Assembly (NCBI GenBank): GCA_017456765.1
Contig: JAFTIR010000013.1
Location: 1-64,000 of the forward strand
Length of the DNA: 64,000 nucleotides
Reading direction: 5' to 3'
From: Clostridia bacterium
GTDB taxonomy: Bacteria; Bacillota; Clostridia; Oscillospirales; CAG-382
Shown here: piece after piece, positions 26,427-34,428 of the stretch
Layout of the letters: every line of letters starts with the position of its first letter
Position numbering within the stretch: position 1 is the first letter of the stretch
Program-made: the position numbers and the translations under genes
The notes under the pieces: generated by a model
What the model was told of the DNA's origin: nothing
The model's database searches: none
The model's input: only the letters and a program-made list of their open reading frames with translations

Positions 26427-27983
26427 ATGATGAAAAGAATAATAAGCGTATTTTTGTCTTTGATAGTGGTTTTTGGGATATCGGCAGAGGCTGTTGAAAA
26501 TTATTCGCAAAAAGTTGACAATCTTACATTGACGGTTGGTAGTTTTTTATTTGAAACGGTAAAAGAAGCGGTGCCAAACTCAATCGGCGGCGAGTGGTCG
26601 GTTGTCGGACTTTCAAGAAGCGATGTTGATATACCCGAAAAATATTTTGAAACCTACTATAAAACAGCAGAAAAATATGTAAAAGATAAAAATGGTGTGC
26701 TCAGTAAAAACAAGTACACCGAGTATTCGAGGGTTGTAATTGCCCTTTGTTCCATCGGCAAAAATCCCGAAAACGTTTCGGGTTACAATCTCATTGCTCC
26801 GCTTCTTGATTATGACAAGGTTATAAAGCAGGGGCTTAACGGACCAGTATGGGCGCTTATTGCACTTGATGCGGCAGAGTATAACGATGACGAAATAAGA
26901 ACGAAATACATAGACCTTATTCTTTCCCGACAGCTTCCCTCGGGAGGCTGGGCACTTAACAGTTCGGTGCAAGAAGCAGATGTTGATATCACCGCAATGG
27001 TGCTGACGGCACTTTCCTCATATATGGATAAAGTAAAAGTAAAAACTGCCGTAGATAAGGGACTTTCGTATCTTTCTGGCATTCAAAACATTGACGGAAG
27101 CTTTGGCGAATACTCCGAAAGCACATCTCAGGTAATTGTTGCTCTTTCAAGTCTTGGTATATCCCAAAAAGACTCAAGGTTTTTCAAGAACGGAAAGACT
27201 GCCGTTGATGCGCTTATGAATTTTCACATAAAAGGAAAAGGCTTCAAGCACGCAAAATCCGACAAAGAATCCAACCTTATGTCAACAGAGCAAGGTTTTT
27301 ATGCCCTTGTAAGTCTGAAACGTTTTGAAGATGGAAAGAGTAAGCTTTTCGATATGAGCGACGGTATTTCTATATCAGGTAATAATGCGGGCGGTAACAG
27401 AATCGGGATAAAGTACCCGAATAAAACCTTCAGCGATATTAAGAATCACAAGTATAAGTCTGAAATTGAGGCACTCTGTCAAAGAGGCATAATAAACGGA
27501 ATGACTGAAAATACCTTCTCGCCTGATTTCACCATGACAAGAGCAGAGTTTGCCACAATTACCGTAAGAGTCCTCGGACTTGAAGCAAAAGGAATAGATG
27601 TCTTTTCTGATGTGAAAAAAACTGACTGGTACTACGGTTTTGTGGGTACTGCTTATGATTACAGTATAATCAAGGGTGTGTCTGAAAACCGATTCAACCC
27701 AAACGGCACAATTACCCGTGAAGAAGCGGCGGTCATGGTAAAGAGAAGTGCAAAAATCTGCGGTATTGATAAAACTTATAACGAAAGTGCCGTAAGAAAT
27801 GTGCTGTCGCAGTTTACCGACTACAAGACCGTTTCCACTTGGGCAAAGGAAGGACTTGCTTTTTGTTATGACAAAGGAATTCTTGACGATTCGGAAATTG
27901 AAATAAATCCTAAAGAAGCGGTAAAACGAGGAGAAATTGCGTATATGCTCTATAACTTATTGAAAGAGGCAAATCGTACATGA
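26427..27983 (+). CDS. S-layer-anchored alpha/alpha-toroid surface protein
   Basis: A 518-residue secreted protein. A signal peptide is followed by a toroid of repeated helical pairs (about 45-300), including ILSRQLPSGGWALNSSVQEA and YLSGIQNIDGSFGEYSESTS. Three SLH repeats (about 335-518) bind cell-wall polymer. It has no DUF4430 domain of its own, but one is encoded as a separate lipoprotein directly downstream, overlapping by 4 bp. Toroid and beta domain may therefore act as two chains, like the two domains of intrinsic factor. There are two adjacent ATGs (26427 and 26430). The corrinoid-binding role is inferred from context and architecture. Confidence 0.8.
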   Translation: MMKRIISVFLSLIVVFGISAEAVENYSQKVDNLTLTVGSFLFETVKEAVPNSIGGEWSVVGLSRSDVDIPEKYFETYYKTAEKYVKDKNGVLSKNKYTEYSRVVIALCSIGKNPENVSGYNLIAPLLDYDKVIKQGLNGPVWALIALDAAEYNDDEIRTKYIDLILSRQLPSGGWALNSSVQEADVDITAMVLTALSSYMDKVKVKTAVDKGLSYLSGIQNIDGSFGEYSESTSQVIVALSSLGISQKDSRFFKNGKTAVDALMNFHIKGKGFKHAKSDKESNLMSTEQGFYALVSLKRFEDGKSKLFDMSDGISISGNNAGGNRIGIKYPNKTFSDIKNHKYKSEIEALCQRGIINGMTENTFSPDFTMTRAEFATITVRVLGLEAKGIDVFSDVKKTDWYYGFVGTAYDYSIIKGVSENRFNPNGTITREEAAVMVKRSAKICGIDKTYNESAVRNVLSQFTDYKTVSTWAKEGLAFCYDKGILDDSEIEINPKEAVKRGEIAYMLYNLLKEANRT

Positions 27984-28555
27984 AAAGAATAACAGTTTTA
28001 TTTTTAACTTTACTTGTAATATTTACTTTAACATCCTGTAATGACAATACAGAGCCTGTACCTGTAGAAGTTCCCGCGGGTAAACCCGAGCCTGTCAATG
28101 CAGAGGAGACAGTAATAACAGATAAAGAGCTTACCTGTACTCTCTCGGTAAGATGCGATACAATCCTTGATAATATGTCCGATTTTGACAAAGACAAGAC
28201 AGACATTGTACCTTTTGACGGTGTAATCCTTGGTGAAACAGAGGTTGTATTCTACGAGGGAGAAACAGTGTTCAACCTTCTTCGCCGTGAAATGAAGAAA
28301 AACGGTATACATATGGAGTTCAACGAAGTACCGATGTACGAAAGCGCCTACATTGAGGGTATTGCAAACATCTATGAATTTGACTGCGGTGAGCTGTCTG
28401 GTTGGATGTACAAGGTCAATGATTGGTTTCCCAACTACGGCTGTTCACGTTACAAGCTGAAGGAACACGACAAGGTAGAATGGATTTACACCTGCGACCT
28501 TGGCAGAGACATCGGCACAGACTACTCACAAAGAAACGGAAAAGACAATGAATGA
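27980..28555 (+). CDS. DUF4430 (transcobalamin C-terminal-like) lipoprotein
   Basis: A 191-residue lipoprotein with a lipobox ending at LTSC (Cys about 20). After a short linker, the DUF4430 domain (about 50-180) carries the hallmark GELSGWMYKVNDWFPNYGCS and KVEWIYTCDLGRDIG. It would sit on the outer face of the membrane. There it could pass corrinoid from the S-layer toroid protein to the ECF transporter encoded next. The overlap with both neighbours (ATGA upstream, 8 bp downstream) indicates coupled translation. Confidence 0.82.
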   Translation: MKRITVLFLTLLVIFTLTSCNDNTEPVPVEVPAGKPEPVNAEETVITDKELTCTLSVRCDTILDNMSDFDKDKTDIVPFDGVILGETEVVFYEGETVFNLLRREMKKNGIHMEFNEVPMYESAYIEGIANIYEFDCGELSGWMYKVNDWFPNYGCSRYKLKEHDKVEWIYTCDLGRDIGTDYSQRNGKDNE

Positions 28556-29423
28556 ATTTAAGATGTATCACCCATTGGTGAATTTTTCATACTTTGCGTA
28601 TGTCTTAGGTCTTGCCTGTACAGGGATGCATCCGCTGATGCTTGCTTCATCGCTGTTTTGCTCTTTTTTATATATGTGTATTATAAACGGCAAAAAGGCA
28701 CTTCACAGCCTTGCGTTTCTGCTTCCCGCAATTATTCTGACTTCTCTTATCAATCCTCTTTTCAACCACGAGGGAATGACAATACTCGGGTATCTGCCTG
28801 ACGGAAATCCGCTAACCTCGGAAAGCATAATCTACGGACTTTGTGCCGCCGCAAGTCTTGTGTCGGTGCTGTGCTTTTTCTCCTGTTTCAGCTCTGTTAT
28901 GACAAGCGATAAATTTATGTACCTGTTTGGCAAAATAATACCGTCGCTGTCACTTATTCTTTCCATGACACTCCGATTTGTTCCACTGTTTTCTGAAAGA
29001 CTGAAAAAGACAGCGGAAGTTCAGAAGTGCATCGGTAAGGGACTTGACGAGAAGGGTGTTTTCAGGAAAATCAAAAACGCCCTGCGAATACTTTCGATAA
29101 CCGTAACGTGGGCACTTGAAAATGCAATTGATACAGCCGACAGTATGAAAGCAAGGGGCTACGGAACGGGAAAAAGAACATCCTTTTCCAACTACCGCCT
29201 TGAAAAGCGTGACATAGCAATGCTTCTGTACATACTGTTTCTCGGCACATATGTAATTATTGGAAATGTTTCGGGACAGATGGATTTTTCCTTTTATCCT
29301 GTGATAAAGTCCACGCCGATTACGAGGTATTCAATCAGCGTTTTTATCAGCTACTTTTTACTATGTATGACACCTGTAATAATTGAACTATGGGAGGTGA
29401 GAAGATGGAAATATTTAAGGTAG
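28548..29423 (+). CDS. ECF transporter T component (EcfT)
   Basis: A 291-residue membrane protein of the EcfT/CbiQ family, which couples the ATPases to the substrate-binding S component. It has five to six membrane segments and the coupling-helix Ala-Arg-Gly motif, seen as DSMKARGYGTGKRTSF near residue 205. The start chosen is the ATG at 28548; the longer frame from 28500 lies inside the lipoprotein gene. It is followed by the fused ATPase-S gene, overlapping its start by 19 bp. Confidence 0.88.
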   Translation: MNEFKMYHPLVNFSYFAYVLGLACTGMHPLMLASSLFCSFLYMCIINGKKALHSLAFLLPAIILTSLINPLFNHEGMTILGYLPDGNPLTSESIIYGLCAAASLVSVLCFFSCFSSVMTSDKFMYLFGKIIPSLSLILSMTLRFVPLFSERLKKTAEVQKCIGKGLDEKGVFRKIKNALRILSITVTWALENAIDTADSMKARGYGTGKRTSFSNYRLEKRDIAMLLYILFLGTYVIIGNVSGQMDFSFYPVIKSTPITRYSISVFISYFLLCMTPVIIELWEVRRWKYLR

Positions 29424-31789
29424 AGAATCTGAGCTTTGCTTATCCCGAAAGTGAAAAAAACGCTGTTGACAGTGTAAGTTTCACCATAAACGACGGCGAG
29501 TTAATAACCCTTTGCGGAAAATCGGGATGCGGTAAAACAACTCTTCTCCGTCTTCTCAAAAGCTCTCTTTCACCTGAAGGCAAAATAAGCGGAAATATTA
29601 CATATCTCGGCAGAAATCTCCGTGAGCCTTCACCGAGAGAGGACGCACAAAACATAGGCTTTGTTTTCCAGAATCCCGAGTTTCAGCTGTGCTGTGATAA
29701 GGTGTGGCACGAGCTTGCCTTCGGTCTTGAAAGCCTCGGATTTTCTGAAGATGAAATACGTCTTCGTGTTTCCGAAACATCCTCCTTTTTCGGCATTTCT
29801 GACCTGTTTCACAAAAAAGTAAGCGAGCTGTCTGGCGGACAGAAACAGCTTGTATGTCTTGCATCTGTTATGGTAATGAAACCGAAAGTGTTAATCCTTG
29901 ACGAGCCGACCTCAAGCCTTGACCCGATATCAGCAAAGCACTTTATTGAAGCCGTAAAACGTGTAAACGACGAGATGGGTGTTACCGTCATAATGTCGGA
30001 GCAACGGTTAAATGAAGTACTTCCCATATCCGACAGAGTTATTGTTATGAATGACGGCAGAATATTTGCTGACGGAAGTGTAAGAGATATTGCAAATACA
30101 CTTTTTGAAGAAAGGCACGAAATGTTTTCGGCGTTCCCGCCGCAGATGAGAATATATGCAAGTATTGAGAATGGCAGTGACTATCCCATATCAGTTAAAG
30201 ACGGTAAGACGTGGCTTACAGAGTTTTCACAAAATCACACCCTTTATCCCGAAAGAATAAAAGCCGACACACAGCCCGACACCACAAAAAAAGCAGTTAA
30301 TCTTTGCGAAGTCCATTTCAGATACGAAAAGAATTCAGGGGGCGTGCTGAAAGGCATAAGTCTTACCGCATACAAAGGCGAAATACTTTCAATCCTCGGC
30401 TCGAACGGTGTGGGAAAATCGACGCTGCTTTCGGTAATTTCAGGTGTCCGCAAAGGATATTGCGGAAAGGTAAAAACTGACGGCATAATATCTTATATGC
30501 CGCAGGATGTGACAAGCCTGTTTGTCAAAGATACTGTAAGAACTGACCTTTTTGAAATCACAAGGAACGAAAACGCCGTTATGAAAACAGCCGAGCTTTG
30601 TGACATTCTGAACCTTCTTGATAAGCACCCCTATGACCTGTCGGGCGGTGAAAAGCAACGTGCGGCACTTTGCAAGGTACTGCTTACAAATCCCGAAATT
30701 CTCCTTCTTGACGAACCGACAAAGGGTATGGATGCTCATTTCAAAGAAAACTTCGGAAAGCTCCTACACAGGCTTAAAAATGACGGCATAACAATTATAA
30801 ATGTGTCCCACGACATAGAGTTTTGCGCTTCCTTTTCCGACAGGTGCGCTCTTATGTTTGACGGTAAAATTTCATCTGTCGTAACGTCGAAAAGCTTTTT
30901 TACAAAGATGAACTATTACACCACAGACACCGTACGAATGGCAAATAATATTCTTCCCACGGCAGTAACGGTAAATGATGCAATTTCTGCTTTGGGCGGT
31001 AAGAATTTTGAGTCTGAAAAGAATGACAACGATGAGTCAAACGGCAATAATTTACCGCCGATAACCAAAAGAGAAAAGGGCTCAAAGGGGTTCACCTTAA
31101 AGTCCTTATTACCGCTTATTTTTGTATTGCTTGCCGTTCCGTTTACTGTTTATTTCGGCATAAAGCACCTTTCTGACAGGCAGTATTATCTTGTAAGCGG
31201 TATTGTAATTGCAGAAATACTTTTACCGTTTTTACTTATGTTTGAAAGACGAAAGCCAAAGGCAAGAGAAATTGTAACGCTCTCAGTTCTCTCTGCAATA
31301 TGCGTTGCAGGAAGAAGCATATTCTTTATGGTACCCCAGTTCAAGCCTATGGCGGCAATCATCATAATTTCCGGTGCTTGTCTTGGGTATGAATCGGGAA
31401 TGATTGTGGGTGCAGTATCTGCATTCGTTTCAAACCTTTTCTTCGGGCAAGGTCCGTGGACTGTGTGGCAGATGACGGCATTCGCACTTATCGGTCTTGT
31501 TTCGGGACTTGTATTCGATTCTTGTAAGGTAAAAAAATCAAAGACGGCCTTATGTATCTTCGGCTTCTTTGCAACATTCCTCATTTACGGCGGAATACTG
31601 AATCCCGCATCGGTGATTATGATGAACCCCGAGCCTTCGGCAAAGCTTTTGCTTTCTTCGTTTGTCGCAGGTTTTCCCTTTGACCTTATACATTCGCTGT
31701 CAACATTTGTATTTCTGCTTGTAATGGCAGAGGCGTTTGTCGGGAAAATTGAGAGGGTAAAGATCAAGTATGGGCTTATGACTGATTAG
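29405..31789 (+). CDS. Fused ECF transporter: two ATPase domains plus S component in one chain
   Basis: A 794-residue protein combining three ECF subunits. The first ABC domain (about 1-225) has GKSGCGKTTLLR, LSGGQKQLVCLAS and LILDEPTSSLD. The second (about 295-500) has GSNGVGKSTLLS, LSGGEKQRAALCK and LLLDEPTKGMD. The last 230 residues form a six-helix S component with the motif AGFPFDLIHSLSTFVF. A separate EcfT completes the transporter. The riboswitch and transcobalamin-like neighbours point to cobalamin or another corrinoid. The start chosen is the second ATG (29405), just after GGAGGTGAGAAG. A similar S motif occurs in the gene at 58155. Confidence 0.88.
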   Translation: MEIFKVENLSFAYPESEKNAVDSVSFTINDGELITLCGKSGCGKTTLLRLLKSSLSPEGKISGNITYLGRNLREPSPREDAQNIGFVFQNPEFQLCCDKVWHELAFGLESLGFSEDEIRLRVSETSSFFGISDLFHKKVSELSGGQKQLVCLASVMVMKPKVLILDEPTSSLDPISAKHFIEAVKRVNDEMGVTVIMSEQRLNEVLPISDRVIVMNDGRIFADGSVRDIANTLFEERHEMFSAFPPQMRIYASIENGSDYPISVKDGKTWLTEFSQNHTLYPERIKADTQPDTTKKAVNLCEVHFRYEKNSGGVLKGISLTAYKGEILSILGSNGVGKSTLLSVISGVRKGYCGKVKTDGIISYMPQDVTSLFVKDTVRTDLFEITRNENAVMKTAELCDILNLLDKHPYDLSGGEKQRAALCKVLLTNPEILLLDEPTKGMDAHFKENFGKLLHRLKNDGITIINVSHDIEFCASFSDRCALMFDGKISSVVTSKSFFTKMNYYTTDTVRMANNILPTAVTVNDAISALGGKNFESEKNDNDESNGNNLPPITKREKGSKGFTLKSLLPLIFVLLAVPFTVYFGIKHLSDRQYYLVSGIVIAEILLPFLLMFERRKPKAREIVTLSVLSAICVAGRSIFFMVPQFKPMAAIIIISGACLGYESGMIVGAVSAFVSNLFFGQGPWTVWQMTAFALIGLVSGLVFDSCKVKKSKTALCIFGFFATFLIYGGILNPASVIMMNPEPSAKLLLSSFVAGFPFDLIHSLSTFVFLLVMAEAFVGKIERVKIKYGLMTD

Positions 31790-31883
31790 TACCGCACATG
31801 TTCATTATCGCGTCCGCTTATGGATATCAAAGCCGTCACGGGTGCGTCATCCGTCCTGTCCAGTACCGTCATATGATTTTTCC

Positions 31884-32087
31884 GTGAAAATGAGCAGTTA
31901 CGCGCCGCCTCCACCAAAAATCCCGAACGGTCTGCGTTTGGGATTTTTACCTTTTACCTCTTACTTCTTCCCTCTTACCTCGGGATTTTTGGGAAGTAAG
32001 AAGTAATAGGTAAGAAGTAATAAGTATAAGTTAATCCCACACAGAAATGCTTTGTTTCTATGTGGGACTTTGCTTTTTGCGGGGGTG
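31884..32087 (+). repeat. ssrA 3'-end repeat, copy 2, with island end
   Basis: Nineteen bases ending in GAGCAGTTACGC are shared with copy 3. The ssrA-identical core CGCCGCCTCCACCA (31903-31916) and about 170 bp nearly identical to the sequence after ssrA follow. It marks the right end of the corrinoid module. No tRNA-like structure precedes it, so it is an attachment-site-like duplication. The flanks 31790-31883 and 32088-32183 show no gene. Confidence 0.88.
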
Positions 32088-32183
32088 AAACGACGGGATG
32101 CAGTAATTTGGGGGTGATTTTGGTAAGGATGGAGTCGGTATATGAGGGATAGGGGGATTTTAGTAAGTAAAGGCATAAAATTA

Positions 32184-32218
32184 AAGGAAACAAGTTTTGG
32201 GCTTGTTTCCTTATGTTA
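32184..32218 (+). terminator. Terminator-like hairpin
   Basis: AAGGAAACAAG pairs perfectly with CTTGTTTCCTT, followed by a moderately T-rich sequence. The interval 32219-32305 shows no gene. Confidence 0.5.
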
Positions 32219-32305
32219 TTCTACCTCCTGGAGTTCTTGAAATAGACATTTCATTACACCAATAGATTTTGCAGGCATACAACAATAAATACTTTGAAAT
32301 TTTTG

Positions 32306-32344
32306 GCAAAAAAAGAAAGGTAGGCAAAAAATCGCCTAACCTTT
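32306..32344 (-). terminator. Terminator of the small lipoprotein gene
   Basis: GAAAGGTAGGC (32314-32324) pairs with GCCTAACCTTTC (32333-32344) with one bulge. On the minus strand it is followed by a T-run. Confidence 0.7.
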
Positions 32345-32352
32345 CTATCGAA

Positions 32353-32673
32353 TTAATCCACATAACAATAGTCTACGATATATGTATCTTCACCTGTCAT
32401 TGTGAATTTAACGGTATACTCACTTCTGATAGTTGCACCGAAACCGTTTTGAGCATCTACCCATCCTTCAACACGCCATTCATTACCATCGTTTGTAATT
32501 CTAGTTTGGCTATAAGAAGAGAACTTTGCTGTAGATGGTGATTTTAATATTTCTTTCACTTCTGACTCGGCTACTACTTGTGCATCGAATTCATCAAATT
32601 CATCACTACCGCACCCTGTAATACAAAACATCAACGAAAACACACAAAGAACACATGCTAAAGATTTTTTCAT
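32353..32673 (-). CDS. Small secreted lipoprotein of unknown function
   Basis: A 106-residue lipoprotein when started at 32673 (GGGGGTG site): a lipid signal (MKKSLACVLCVFSLMFCITG, Cys next), an acidic linker and a small domain with SPSTAKFSSYSQTRI and EYTVKFTMTGEDTYIVDYCYVD. A domain of this type occurs in short bacterial lipoproteins without known function. An in-frame ATG at 32721 has an excellent AGGAGG site but adds 16 residues before the signal. It is preceded by a large structured leader RNA and terminator-like hairpin. It lies alone on the minus strand of the second ssrA-linked module. Confidence 0.65.
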   Translation of the reverse strand: MKKSLACVLCVFSLMFCITGCGSDEFDEFDAQVVAESEVKEILKSPSTAKFSSYSQTRITNDGNEWRVEGWVDAQNGFGATIRSEYTVKFTMTGEDTYIVDYCYVD

Positions 32674-32732
32674 ACATGTCACCCCCTTACTCAAACAAAT
32701 GATGGATAATGTTTTTTTCATAAAAAACCTCC

Positions 32733-32768
32733 TAAAAATAAAAAGTGCACCAACCGAAGCCAGTGCAC
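32733..32768 (-). terminator. Terminator-like hairpin at the end of the structured leader
   Basis: On the minus strand GTGCAC (32763-32768) and GTGCAC (32745-32750) flank a TTCG-containing loop and are followed by TTTTTATTTTT. It lies between the folded leader and the AGGAGG of the lipoprotein gene, as in transcriptional riboswitches. Confidence 0.55.
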
Positions 32769-32791
32769 AAAAAACACAAACTCCGATTGCT

Positions 32792-32941
32792 GCGAAACAA
32801 TTATTAATAGAATGGTACTAAAATCAATCTACCAAGTGGAATTTGCGTTTTTATCAAATTCTAAAGGTAGATTAAAAAGGGCACAAAACACCCTTGGTAT
32901 ATAAACTAGTACCCTTCCATCGTACAATATAATTGTTTCGC
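32792..32941 (-). ncRNA. Candidate structured RNA (orphan riboswitch-like or 6S-like)
   Basis: Nested inverted repeats predict one compact fold. P1 is GCGAAACAATTAT (32792-32804) with ATAATTGTTTCGC (32929-32941), 13 bp and perfect. P2 is GGTACTA (32814-32820) with TAGTACC (32907-32913). P3 is AATCTACC (32826-32833) with GGTAGATT (32866-32873), continued by GAATTTG (32839-32845) with CAAATTC (32855-32861). P4 is AAGGG (32877-32881) with CCCTT (32891-32895). The predicted minus-strand transcription start coincides with the first base of P1. No Rfam family is recognised by eye. Confidence 0.65.
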
Positions 32942-32947
32942 ATAGTT

Positions 32948-32976
32948 ATTATATCATCAAAACACAAAAAATGCAA
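32948..32976 (-). promoter_or_regulatory. Promoter of the structured leader
   Basis: On the minus strand TTGCAT (32971-32976), a 17-bp spacer and TATAAT (32948-32953). Transcription would start near 32941, exactly at the outer stem of the folded RNA. Confidence 0.65.
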
Positions 32977-33009
32977 TAGCTAAAAAGAAAAAAGTGCGAT
33001 ACAAAACCT

Positions 33010-33141
33010 TCCGCCTACCTCCACCACCATCACCTATACCATTCCCATCCCCACCATCCAAAACCCACACCTCAACCTTTCCTTCCCATTCCCACGCCGC
33101 CCATAACAATCAAGGCAATCACAGTTCCCACACCCATCCCT
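33010..33141. other. Strand-asymmetric C-rich (G-poor) stretch
   Basis: About half of these 130 bases are C and only six are G. The complement therefore has many GGG runs with G-quadruplex potential. The minus strand has a 21-codon frame starting MGVGTVIALIVMGG without an evident ribosome binding site. It lies between two divergent promoters. Confidence 0.5.
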
Positions 33142-33260
33142 GGGCAAGTTTTTAGCGCAACGCAGATTATTACAATTATTTCACTCAAAATGTGGTATAA
33201 TAATCGTCACGGTTACTTCTTTGTTTCAACAGTTAAAACAATAGTTTGTTTTTTTTAAAA

Positions 33261-33307
33261 TTCCAAATAAAAAATTCTATTTGGAAAATATGTCGATTTA
33301 TTTGGAA
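33261..33307 (+). promoter_or_regulatory. Three-half-site operator upstream of the HTH-ATPase gene
   Basis: TTCCAAATA (33261-33269) and TATTTGGAA (33278-33286) form a perfect inverted repeat. A third TATTTGGAA (33299-33307) repeats the second exactly 21 bp (two helical turns) on, ending seven bases before the -35 box. It probably binds the helix-turn-helix protein encoded downstream or another regulator. Confidence 0.65.
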
Positions 33308-33313
33308 TTTATA

Positions 33314-33342
33314 TTGACATATTTTTGAGAACGTGATATTAT
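33314..33342 (+). promoter_or_regulatory. Promoter of the HTH-HATPase-STAS-like gene
   Basis: TTGACA (33314-33319), a 17-bp spacer and TATTAT (33337-33342). Confidence 0.75.
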
Positions 33343-33377
33343 ATAAGTGCAAAATCACATTTTGTGGGGTGAAATAC

Positions 33378-34412
33378 ATGAAAGTTGTTAATCAAAAAAA
33401 GGTAAAAAACTATATACTTGGTTTAATAAAAAGCGGAAGAAAAGATTATGTTAATGCCGCAATCGAATGCTTTAATATAAGCAAATCCAGCGTATACAAT
33501 TATGTGAAGCAGATGGAAAACGACGGTTTGATTGAAAAAAAGGGGAAAACATATATTCTTCGTACTAATGTGTATTACTACAATTTGAAAAATGATGGTA
33601 CTTTAGGCGAAGACCGTGTGTACAACGAATTCATATCACAGCACATACAATTCCCTAAAAATGTAAATTCCATATGGGCGTATGCATTTACCGAAATGAT
33701 GAACAATGCCATTGAACACTCTGAAGCAAAAAACATTGATATTGCTGTTTATCAAAACTGTCTCGACACTCAGATACTTATTAAAGACGACGGCGTTGGA
33801 ATCTTCAAAAAAATTCAGGATTTCATGAAAGAAAGCCGAAACGAAAGCATTTCACTCAGGGAATGTGTATCGCTTCTGTTTGCCGGAAAATTTACGACCG
33901 CACATCAATATCATACGGGCGAAGGAATCTTCTTTACTTCGCATATAATGGATGAATTTATTATTTATTCCGATGACAATTTTTTCACCAGAAACAATTT
34001 TGAATCTGCACAGATAGAAGACAGCAATCTGCATGATTTTTTGAAGATGGAAAATGGCACGGTTGTCAGAATGACATTGAACAACAATTCAAAAAAAGTG
34101 TTGTCCGAGGTATTTGACACTTTCGCTCCGGTTAATGAAGGATTTATAAAAACCACTATACCGATTGCGCATATGTTTTCCGGAGGCAATCCTGTGTCGC
34201 GTTCAGAAGCAAGGCGTCTATTGGGTTCTGTTACTTTGTTCAACGATATTGTCCTCGATTTTTCAGGTGTAGAAGAAATAGGACAAGGTTTTGCTCATGA
34301 ATTATTCGTTCTCGGAAAACAAAAATTTCCAAATATAAATCTTAAAACTATCAACACTTGCAAAATGGTAGAAAACATGATAACGCGTGTTATCAGCACT
34401 TCAAACCTTTAA
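33378..34412 (+). CDS. Regulator with HTH, histidine-kinase-like ATPase and STAS-like DUF4325 domains
   Basis: A 344-residue cytoplasmic protein. A winged helix covers about 5-65 (FNISKSSVYNYVKQMENDG). A GHKL-type ATPase domain covers about 95-225, with N-box FTEMMNNAIEHS, G1 IKDDGVGIF and G2 HTGEGIFFTS. The C-terminal STAS-like DUF4325 (about 255-340) has LGSVTLFNDIVLDFSGVEEI and a GQGFAHELF helix. The H-box for autophosphorylation is absent, so this is not a classic sensor kinase. It suggests an RsbW-like ATPase and its antagonist-like domain fused to a DNA-binding module. The start chosen is the ATG at 33378 after GGGGTG. Codon use is clearly more AT-rich than its neighbours, fitting acquired DNA. 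Confidence 0.75.
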   Translation: MKVVNQKKVKNYILGLIKSGRKDYVNAAIECFNISKSSVYNYVKQMENDGLIEKKGKTYILRTNVYYYNLKNDGTLGEDRVYNEFISQHIQFPKNVNSIWAYAFTEMMNNAIEHSEAKNIDIAVYQNCLDTQILIKDDGVGIFKKIQDFMKESRNESISLRECVSLLFAGKFTTAHQYHTGEGIFFTSHIMDEFIIYSDDNFFTRNNFESAQIEDSNLHDFLKMENGTVVRMTLNNNSKKVLSEVFDTFAPVNEGFIKTTIPIAHMFSGGNPVSRSEARRLLGSVTLFNDIVLDFSGVEEIGQGFAHELFVLGKQKFPNINLKTINTCKMVENMITRVISTSNL

Positions 34413-34428
34413 ATTGTCATTTTGTATG

